A DNA stretch of 28,359 nt from DTU024 sp964518875 (GTDB lineage: Bacteria > Bacillota > Clostridia > Christensenellales > Aristaeellaceae), in assembly GCA_964518875.1 (NCBI GenBank), contig CAZFHI010000023.1:1-28359 (forward strand). Reading direction: 5' to 3'. The position numbers and the translations under genes were made by a program. Position 1 is the first letter of the stretch, and every line of letters begins with the position of its first letter. The notes below the pieces were generated by a model. That model was not told where the DNA came from. It searched no databases and saw only the letters and a program-made list of their open reading frames with translations. This document shows, piece after piece, positions 22,385 through 28,359 of this stretch.

Positions 22385-23986
22385 ATGTATACTTTGCTGT
22401 TAGTCGACGACGAGCCGGAAATACGCGACGGTTTACGCGAGGTAGTTCCGTTTGAAGAACACGGATTTACTGTAATAGACGTTGCTTCAAACGGCATGGA
22501 AGGCTGCCAGAAAGCGCTGGAGCTTAAGCCGGATTTAGTCATAACGGATATACGCATGCCGCTGCTTGACGGGCTCAGCATGTGCAAGGAAATACAAAAA
22601 GAGCTGCCTATATGCCAGTTTATAATTATAAGCGGATATGACGATTTTGATTATGCGAGGCAGGCAATACAGCTTAATACCATGGCGTATGTTTTAAAGC
22701 CTATATCCAAGGACGAATTTATAAACCTCCTCGACAGCATAAACGCAAAGCTTACCAAACAAAACACCCGCCTTAACGATTTTGAAAAAATGAAGCAGAC
22801 TTACTACGAAAGCCTGCCTCTTCTTACAGAAATGCTGCTGTCCTCTCTTATTTCAAGCGGCATAAGCCAAAAAGACGCGCTTGAAAGAGCGGCCATGTAC
22901 CAAATAAACATAAGCGCATATTTTTATTCCATCGCCATAATACGCCCGGGGCACAGGAGAACGGATGAAAACAAGGCGATAAATTCCGACGTGCTTACCT
23001 TAGCCATAATGAACTGCGTTAAGGAAGCCCTGCAGGAAGACGAAAGAGCTTTCGTATTCAGGCATGAAGGCATACCGCACGTATTATTTCTGCTTGATGA
23101 AAATTCCACTTCAAAACAGGAGCATCTCATAGAAATACTGGACAGGGCAAGGCGCACGGCTGAGCATTACATAAAAACCAACCTGCTTATAGGGCTAAGC
23201 TCCATAGGCTCGGGGCTTGCTTCGCTGCCCACATTAGCTTTGCAGGCTTCCTCCGCCCTGTCTTACAGCAACATATACGGCGACAACGAAGTCCTCTGCG
23301 TTTCAGATTTAGAGCCGGGCAGCAAGGGCGCCATATCCCCTGAAGAAAGCGTTGTTATGCAGCTTTCCACAGCCCTTAAGACAAACGATTCTGAAGGCAT
23401 AAGGAAAAACATAAGAAAACTATTGCAGCCGTTAAAGGATACGCAGCTTACCTACAAGTCTTACAGAGCGTATCTTATGGAAATTATGATGGTGCTCTTT
23501 CAGATTATACGCGATATAGATATTGACGACCGCGGCTTTGAAAATACTTTGAGCAAGCTTTTGCGCTGTCCTCCTTTATCTTCAGCGCAGAACCTGCTTG
23601 AAGACCTTTTTATTAAGGCCGGGAACGACATATCCCGCAAGAGGGAAACGTCCAGCTCCAGAATAGCAAACGAAGCCCAGCTTTTTATACAGCAGAACTT
23701 CCATATGGAAAGCCTCAACATAGAAAGCCTGTGCAGGCACCTGCATATTTCGTCTTCGTACTTTAGTATGGTGTTTAAGAAAGAAACAAGTAAAACGTTT
23801 CACCAATATCTTACGCAGCTGCGCATGGATAAGGCTATGACGCTTCTTGTGCAGGGAAACCTGAGAACAAGCGAAGTCGCGCGGCAGATAGGCATACCGG
23901 ATCCAAGCTATTTCAGCTTTGTTTTTAAAAAGCATTACGGCATATCCCCTTCGCAGGTTAAGCGCATGAACAGCGGTGAGTCATGA
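22385..23986 (+). CDS. YesN-type response regulator with AraC output domain
   Basis: A 533-residue cytoplasmic regulator. The receiver domain (1-120) has the acidic pocket Asp8-Asp9, the phospho-acceptor Asp55 (LVITDIRMPLLDG), Ser83 and Lys105 (YVLKPIS). A long middle region (about 125-425) resembles the helical and ligand-sensor-like linker usual in YesN proteins. The C-terminal AraC domain (about 435-530) has two helix-turn-helix motifs (NIESLCRHLHISSSYFSMVFKKE and TSEVARQIGIPDPSYFSFVFKKH, each shown in part). It should activate carbohydrate-use genes when phosphorylated by the kinase encoded next. GAGGTGG precedes the ATG. Its stop overlaps the kinase start by four bases (ATGA). Target genes are not visible in the window, and the operon itself may be one. 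Confidence 0.95.
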   Translation: MYTLLLVDDEPEIRDGLREVVPFEEHGFTVIDVASNGMEGCQKALELKPDLVITDIRMPLLDGLSMCKEIQKELPICQFIIISGYDDFDYARQAIQLNTMAYVLKPISKDEFINLLDSINAKLTKQNTRLNDFEKMKQTYYESLPLLTEMLLSSLISSGISQKDALERAAMYQINISAYFYSIAIIRPGHRRTDENKAINSDVLTLAIMNCVKEALQEDERAFVFRHEGIPHVLFLLDENSTSKQEHLIEILDRARRTAEHYIKTNLLIGLSSIGSGLASLPTLALQASSALSYSNIYGDNEVLCVSDLEPGSKGAISPEESVVMQLSTALKTNDSEGIRKNIRKLLQPLKDTQLTYKSYRAYLMEIMMVLFQIIRDIDIDDRGFENTLSKLLRCPPLSSAQNLLEDLFIKAGNDISRKRETSSSRIANEAQLFIQQNFHMESLNIESLCRHLHISSSYFSMVFKKETSKTFHQYLTQLRMDKAMTLLVQGNLRTSEVARQIGIPDPSYFSFVFKKHYGISPSQVKRMNSGES

Positions 23987-25716
23987 AAAAAAAGCCCAGC
24001 CTGTACACAACCCTGCTCGTTTCATTTATAGTTTCATTTATGCTTATGCTTGTTTTTCTGTTTTTTATTCTGAACCCTCGCATGAGCAGCCTGATACACG
24101 TAAACGCAGTTGACAGGATAGAAGAAACCGTGGAGCAAAGCGTAGCGGGTTTTTCACGCTATACGGATGACTTGCTCAGGCAGATGCAGTACGCTATTTC
24201 CGTAATTCCTAATGAATTAAACGGCGATACGTCATGGCACGGCACGCTTAAAAGCCTTAAAAGCAGCTCCACCGACATAGTTAATATGGCTGTTTTTGAC
24301 GAATCCGGCGGCTTGGTTTTTTCTCCCGACGACAGCTTGCGAAAGCCGCTCAGCCACGTTAAATATGAGGAATGGTTTAAAAAAGCAATGGCAAGAGAAG
24401 GCTCTGCCGCCGTGTTTTCAAGGCCGCATGTGCAGCCCATATTCTCCAGCCGCTATTCGCACGTAATAAGCTTGTCCCAGTCTTTCCCTTATGAAGAAAA
24501 CGGTTCAACGCATTCAGGCGTAATGTTGATCGACATAGATTATGACCAGTTCAGCAGGCTTATTAACAATACCTCGCTTGGCAAAAGCGGCTACACTTTC
24601 GTTATTGACGAAAACAACAGCATAGTTCTGCACCGCTTTAAGTCTGAACTCGATTTAAATTTAATGGAAGAAGATCTTTCCCCCGTCGCAGAAACCGTGC
24701 TTGGAATAAAAAGCAGCGAAAAAGACGGCAGAGAGTGCGTTTATATTATAAAATCCATAGATCAAACGCGCTGGAGAATGGTAGGCTTAGCGTATATTGA
24801 CGAAATTTCGCATATGCAGTCTTCTTTTAAGAGGCTTTTTATAATAGCCCTTATAAGCTCCGCCTTTATAGCCATGAGCATGGCTGTTTTCCTGTCTATG
24901 CAGATTACAAAGCCGCTTTCAGACTTTGAAAAAACGATCATACAAGTGCAGGGCGGCGATATGAACGCCCAGATGAAAGAGCAGAGCTTCCGCGAAATGC
25001 AGCTTGTTTCAGACAGCTTTAACCTTATGCTTTCCAGGATAAGGCAGCTATTAACGGTTATTGTGCAGGAGCAGGAAACAAAGCGCCTGCATGAGTTAAA
25101 CGCCCTGCAAGCGCAGATAAACCCGCATTTTTTATATAATACTTTGGATTCTATAATATGGATGCAGGAACGCGGGAACATAAAGGAATCCATAGAAATG
25201 GTGTCCGCATTAGCCCGCCTTATGCGCATATCCATAAGCAAGGGAAGAAACGAAATAAGCGTGCGCGAAGAATTAGAGCATGTGCGCAATTACCTGCTCA
25301 TACAAAAACTGCGCTTTAAAAATAAGTTTGATTACAAGATAAATTGCTCGCCTGATACTTTGGACCTTATAGTAATAAAGCTTATATTGCAGCCGCTTGC
25401 GGAAAACTCTTTAAACCACGCGATAGACGAAAATTCTGACGAGCAGCTTAGCATTATTATTTCATGTGAAATAAAAGATGACGACCTTATTTTTACCGTT
25501 AAGGACAACGGTATAGGCATACCGGAAGAAAAGCTTAAAAATCTGCTAAACGATAAGACAAAAAACACAGGAATAGGCTTAAAAAACGTGCATGAACGCA
25601 TTCAGCTTTCTTACGGCAAGAAATACGGGCTTAAAATAGAAAGCAAAGAAGATTACGGAACGACTGTGTTTATACGCATGCCCGTAAAAAGAGGTGTAAA
25701 GCATGAAGAAAAATAA
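23983..25716 (+). CDS. YesM/LytS-type sensor histidine kinase
   Basis: A 577-residue membrane kinase. Transmembrane helix 1 (about 10-30) is followed by a large extracellular dCache-like sensor region (35-280; MAVFDESGGLVFSP, YTFVIDENNSIVLHR), helix 2 (about 285-307) and a HAMP linker (308-360). The His_kinase domain carries the phospho-acceptor His382 in LQAQINPHFLYNTLDS. The HATPase domain has an N box (LQPLAENSLNHAI, Glu474-Asn475), a G1 box (DNGIGIPEE, from 508) and GIGLKNV. This is the arrangement of carbohydrate-sensing YesM kinases. It is joined by ATGA overlap to the response regulator and by a 14-base overlap to the first binding protein, so the proteins are made together. The sensor region may bind ligand directly or contact the binding proteins encoded downstream. 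Confidence 0.95.
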   Translation: MKKKPSLYTTLLVSFIVSFMLMLVFLFFILNPRMSSLIHVNAVDRIEETVEQSVAGFSRYTDDLLRQMQYAISVIPNELNGDTSWHGTLKSLKSSSTDIVNMAVFDESGGLVFSPDDSLRKPLSHVKYEEWFKKAMAREGSAAVFSRPHVQPIFSSRYSHVISLSQSFPYEENGSTHSGVMLIDIDYDQFSRLINNTSLGKSGYTFVIDENNSIVLHRFKSELDLNLMEEDLSPVAETVLGIKSSEKDGRECVYIIKSIDQTRWRMVGLAYIDEISHMQSSFKRLFIIALISSAFIAMSMAVFLSMQITKPLSDFEKTIIQVQGGDMNAQMKEQSFREMQLVSDSFNLMLSRIRQLLTVIVQEQETKRLHELNALQAQINPHFLYNTLDSIIWMQERGNIKESIEMVSALARLMRISISKGRNEISVREELEHVRNYLLIQKLRFKNKFDYKINCSPDTLDLIVIKLILQPLAENSLNHAIDENSDEQLSIIISCEIKDDDLIFTVKDNGIGIPEEKLKNLLNDKTKNTGIGLKNVHERIQLSYGKKYGLKIESKEDYGTTVFIRMPVKRGVKHEEK

Positions 25717-26563
25717 TTATATTTTAGCTCTGCTGCCCCTTTTAGCAGCGCTTGCGTTTATTTTTATAAGCTTTATGCCGGCGGAGCAGGAGCAGGATGT
25801 TACTGAGCGCACGCTTTTAATAGCCACAGATGACGACACAGGCTTTTCTTTCCTGCAGCTTAGAGAGGGCGCCCAGGCAGCCGCCGCTAAAAACTTTTCC
25901 ATCGTCCATGTGCTTTCAACGGAAAGAAGCTCTCTTCAGCTTAAGGATATAAGGCCTGACGCCGCGATCGTGTTTATGAAGGAGAGCGCCGCAAGGCGAA
26001 GTCTTATAGACAAAATAAGCGGCATACCGTATATAGTTGTCGACAGGACAGACGAAAACGCTTTCCGTCCTGATGAAAAGGCAGGCGCAGTTAAACTGAG
26101 CGAAGCGTCGCCTGAAAAAATATCCATAATTTCAGTATATGCGGAAGAAAATTTCGCAGTTAATCAGCGCCTTGAAGGGCTTAAGAGCGTATTCCCCGAT
26201 ATAGAAATATATAAGCTGTCGCCGGACATTCCTCTCCCCCGCGATATTCAGCTCAGGCGAGCCTGCTTAGCGCTGGATAAAACAGCGACAGAATATTTAA
26301 TAGTGCTTAAGGAGCTTGGAAAGCTTCCTTCAACGCAGCTTATCTTAGGCTACGATTTGGGAAGCAGCTCTGTGGATGATTTGTTTTCCGGCAGAGTCTA
26401 CGCTCTCCTTATGGATTCTCCATACGCTATGGGCTACAAAGCGGCGGAAGAAGTTTTAACGGGCGTTAAGCAGACTTTGCCTGCAGGTCGCGTAATAACC
26501 AAGAGCAATATGTTTTCTTCCAAAAACTTGCGGCTCATGTTCCCGCTGCTGCAGGCGGATTAA
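25703..26563 (+). CDS. Membrane-anchored, diverged sugar-binding protein (Peripla_BP_4-like)
   Basis: A 286-residue protein with an N-terminal hydrophobic helix (YILALLPLLAALAFIFISF) that has no lipobox and no clear cleavage site, so it is probably a membrane anchor. The rest has the two-lobed type I periplasmic-binding fold of the RbsB/YtfQ group: RTLLIATDDDTGFSFLQLREGA, then IPYIVVDRTDENAF, QRLEGLKSVFPDIEIY, LILGYDLGSSSVDDL and the C-terminal SPYAMGYKAAEEVL. It is shorter than usual. Segments that normally hold sugar-binding residues (for example after the PVV/VDR strand and in the lobe-2 start) are altered, so sugar affinity may be reduced or changed. It overlaps the kinase gene by 14 bases and lies 10 bases before the MglB-like gene. 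A co-receptor role for the kinase is my inference. Confidence 0.8.
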   Translation: MKKNNYILALLPLLAALAFIFISFMPAEQEQDVTERTLLIATDDDTGFSFLQLREGAQAAAAKNFSIVHVLSTERSSLQLKDIRPDAAIVFMKESAARRSLIDKISGIPYIVVDRTDENAFRPDEKAGAVKLSEASPEKISIISVYAEENFAVNQRLEGLKSVFPDIEIYKLSPDIPLPRDIQLRRACLALDKTATEYLIVLKELGKLPSTQLILGYDLGSSSVDDLFSGRVYALLMDSPYAMGYKAAEEVLTGVKQTLPAGRVITKSNMFSSKNLRLMFPLLQAD

Positions 26564-26573
26564 AGGAGCGGTT

Positions 26574-27569
26574 ATGAAAAAAAAGGTTTCAGCGTTTGTG
26601 TTTTGCGTGCTTTTCGCTTTTGCTAATTTTACACTTGCAGAAAGCAGCGATATACATATTGGCGTTTTGGTTTACAACACCGCCGATACGTTCATGATGA
26701 CGATAGTAAGCGAGATAGAGCGCCTGTCAGATAAAAACACTAAGCTTACCATATTAAACAGCGCAAACGATCAGAACATACAGGCAAAGCAGATGAGGGG
26801 ACTTATAGAAAAAAATGTAAACGCGCTTATCATAAACCCAGTGGACAGAACAAGCTGCATATATCTTTTAGAAATAGCCAAAAAAAATAACGTTCCCGTC
26901 GTATTTATTAACCGTGAGCCTCTTCGTGAAGACATGGAAAGCTACAGCCAGGCCTATTATGTAGGTACGCAGCCTCAGCGGCAGGGCATACTGTGCGGAG
27001 AAATTATAGCAGATTATTTTTTAGAAAACCCTTCAGCTGATAAAAACGGGGACGGCGTAATACAGTATGTTCTTTTAAAGGGAGAAGAAGGCCATCAGGA
27101 TACATACTTAAGAAGCTTTTACTGCATTAAGACGCTTAAAGACAAGGGCATTAAAACAGAGCAGCTCGGGGCGGAAAGCGGTGACTGGAAAAAAACGCGC
27201 GGACAGCAGATTATGGCTTCCTTCCTTACGGAATTTGGGGATAAAATAGAATGCGTTATTTCAAACAACGACGATATGGCTTTGGGAGCCATAGACGCAT
27301 TAAAGGCGGCCGGTTATTTTTCAAAGGATAAGTTTATGCCGGTAGTAGGCGTCGACGCGACGCCTTCCGCTTTAGACGCGCTTAAAGACGGAGTCCTTTT
27401 AGGAACTGTATTAAACGACGCAAGGCTGCAGGGCGCTGCCGCGATAGAAATAGCCACTCTGCTTGCGCGAAAGCAGAGCATAAATAAAGAAAGTCTTATT
27501 TTCCCAATGCAGGAGGACCGCTTTATATGGGTTCCCGCAAAAAAATATGTAAGACCGCTTGACGATTAG
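26574..27569 (+). CDS. Galactose/glucose-binding protein (MglB-like), orphan
   Basis: A 331-residue secreted type I sugar-binding protein with a signal peptide (VSAFVFCVLFAFANFTLA) and no lipobox. Compared from memory with E. coli MglB, the ligand residues align: Asp38 and Phe40 (Asp14, Phe16), Asn113 (Asn91), His174, Asp176 and Arg180 (GHQDTYLR), Trp205, Asn231, Asp261 and Asn281. The calcium loop is also kept (DKNGDGVIQ, 156-164, with Glu226). D-galactose or D-glucose is therefore the likely ligand. AAAGGAG precedes the ATG. It is the last gene of the sensory operon, and no MglA or MglC homologue follows before a strand change. This suggests that it serves sensing, or a transporter encoded elsewhere. 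It probably works with the upstream kinase. Confidence 0.92.
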   Translation: MKKKVSAFVFCVLFAFANFTLAESSDIHIGVLVYNTADTFMMTIVSEIERLSDKNTKLTILNSANDQNIQAKQMRGLIEKNVNALIINPVDRTSCIYLLEIAKKNNVPVVFINREPLREDMESYSQAYYVGTQPQRQGILCGEIIADYFLENPSADKNGDGVIQYVLLKGEEGHQDTYLRSFYCIKTLKDKGIKTEQLGAESGDWKKTRGQQIMASFLTEFGDKIECVISNNDDMALGAIDALKAAGYFSKDKFMPVVGVDATPSALDALKDGVLLGTVLNDARLQGAAAIEIATLLARKQSINKESLIFPMQEDRFIWVPAKKYVRPLDD

Positions 27570-27766
27570 AATATAAAATTTAACATAATATAGTTTAAAC
27601 TATGGGTAATAGGATTCAGTTGCGAAGCTCTTTAAGCGCAAAAAACAAGCGAAGCGCTGTAATCGCTTAATATTGCGTAGCAATGCATTCCTTTTATTTT
27701 CTTCTTTAGTTTAAACGCAAAATCGAAAACGCCACTGACAAAACGCAACGTGGCATTTTGTATATT
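27570..27766. other. Intergenic region with several small inverted repeats
   Basis: The convergent gap between the sensory operon and the acetyltransferase gene holds a perfect palindrome ATAGTTTAAACTAT (27590-27603). Its core TAGTTTAAAC recurs at 27707-27716. Smaller inverted repeats lie between (ATTGC-GTA-GCAAT, 27672-27684; an AGCGC/GCGCT pair near 27635-27659). No gene is seen. Confidence 0.6.
27727..27759. terminator. Probable bidirectional terminator
   Basis: GCCAC (27731-27735) and GTGGC (27750-27754) form a stem that extends through AAAA on the left and TTTT on the right past one mismatch. T-rich tracts follow on both strands, so it could end both the plus-strand sensory operon and the minus-strand acetyltransferase transcript. 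Confidence 0.55.
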
Positions 27767-28359
27767 TTATTGTTTCTCCAAAATGGACACCACGCTCGGT
27801 TTTACAGCGCCGTATTTCGTATTAAACATAAATTTTCTATATGGAACAAAGCCGCACTTTTCCTGCACCCTTGCGGACTGAAGATTGTCGTCAAAATGTG
27901 TGCAGGCTATAAAATCAAGCTTTTTTTCTTCAAAAAGCCAGCGTATAACTTCTTTTACGGCTTCAGGCATAAGGCCCTGCCCCCAATACGCTTTAGACAA
28001 CACAAAGCCGAGTGCACGTCCCTTTTTACCGTCAAATTCCGGCAGCAGTTTTTCATTGTATTTTTCAACGCCTAATGAACCTATCGCTTTGTTGTTAAAA
28101 ACAATTGCAAACGTTTTTTTCTGCTCAATAAATTTTTTAAGTACGTCTTCCGTTTCTTTTTTTGTTTTATGAGCGCTCCAGCCCGCCATTTCGCCTACGC
28201 CTTCTACCTTCGCATATTCAAAGAAATCATCCAGATCGCTCATTTTCCACTCGCGCAGAGTAAGCCTTTCAGTATTAAGCGCTACTCCTGATATATCTAT
28301 TTCCTTATGTAGCTTTACAATAGATGTGAGACTGAAAGCTGAGAAAAAAGCGATCGAGT
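27767..28359 (-). CDS. GNAT acetyltransferase, 5' end beyond the window
   Basis: This is a RimJ/RimL-type GNAT domain that transfers an acetyl group from acetyl-CoA to an amine. The first strand reads LNTERLTLREWKMSDLDDFF. The acetyl-CoA segment is GFVLSKAYWGQGLMPEAVKEV, and NLQSARVQEKCGFVPY is the usual last helix and strand. An ATG at 28243 would cut off the first strand of the fold, so it is not the start. The frame stays open from there to the window edge at 28359 without any ATG, GTG or TTG, adding at least 38 residues. The true start, and perhaps an additional N-terminal domain, lies outside. Substrate unknown. It is convergent with the sensory operon and shares a probable terminator with it. 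Confidence 0.85.
   Translation of the reverse strand, partial: SIAFFSAFSLTSIVKLHKEIDISGVALNTERLTLREWKMSDLDDFFEYAKVEGVGEMAGWSAHKTKKETEDVLKKFIEQKKTFAIVFNNKAIGSLGVEKYNEKLLPEFDGKKGRALGFVLSKAYWGQGLMPEAVKEVIRWLFEEKKLDFIACTHFDDNLQSARVQEKCGFVPYRKFMFNTKYGAVKPSVVSILEKQ

Overview
The window looks like a piece of a low-to-moderate GC Gram-positive genome of the class Clostridia, probably an uncultured gut lineage assembled from metagenomic reads. The evidence is clostridial gene content (DUF1292, DUF523, DUF4298, YchF, a MurAB-like MurA, a YesM/YesN two-component pair), strong AGGAGG ribosome binding sites, sigma-A type promoters, a tRNA cluster in the order Val-Asp-Phe-Gly-Cys, and a 100-N scaffold gap inside a low-complexity gene. 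I cannot name the species.

Positions 74-18696 are almost entirely minus-strand. Read in the direction of transcription, they hold: a DUF4143-type AAA ATPase with three operator-like palindromes at its promoter; a DUF4298 protein and a probable HExxH zinc peptidase; the ATPase YchF with a sugar-transfer-type ATP-grasp protein; a secreted peptidoglycan-binding protein with a long PTEx repeat, split by the assembly gap; MurA with a J-domain protein; a large bitopic protein with Ig-like repeats; and a probable operon deoD - DUF523 - DUF1292 - uvrC followed by three secreted proteins that look like diverged paralogues of one another.

Positions 19153-20168 are an RNA locus. Five tRNA genes lie on the minus strand with their own promoter and terminator. 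Divergent from them is a tmRNA gene (ssrA) with an extended -10 promoter and a strong terminator.

Positions 20262-27569 are plus-strand. A MarR regulator and a MATE exporter form one operon with a near-consensus promoter that carries two GTAG-N4-CTAC inverted repeats. A second promoter drives a four-gene overlapping operon: a YesN-type response regulator, a YesM-type histidine kinase, a membrane-anchored degenerate sugar-binding protein, and a galactose/glucose-binding (MglB-like) protein that keeps all the ligand residues I could align. No ABC transporter ATPase or permease follows. This suggests a sugar-sensing system in which binding proteins act as co-receptors for the kinase, comparable to XylFII-LytS/YesN of Clostridium beijerinckii. 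The window ends inside a minus-strand GNAT acetyltransferase gene whose start lies beyond the right edge.

The best candidates for new biology are this sensory operon, the three operators spaced exactly 40 bp apart at the AAA ATPase promoter, and the triplet of secreted paralogues. The most useful correction is that the N gap is very probably an artefact: identical 55-base sequences abut both sides, and merging them restores one open reading frame.
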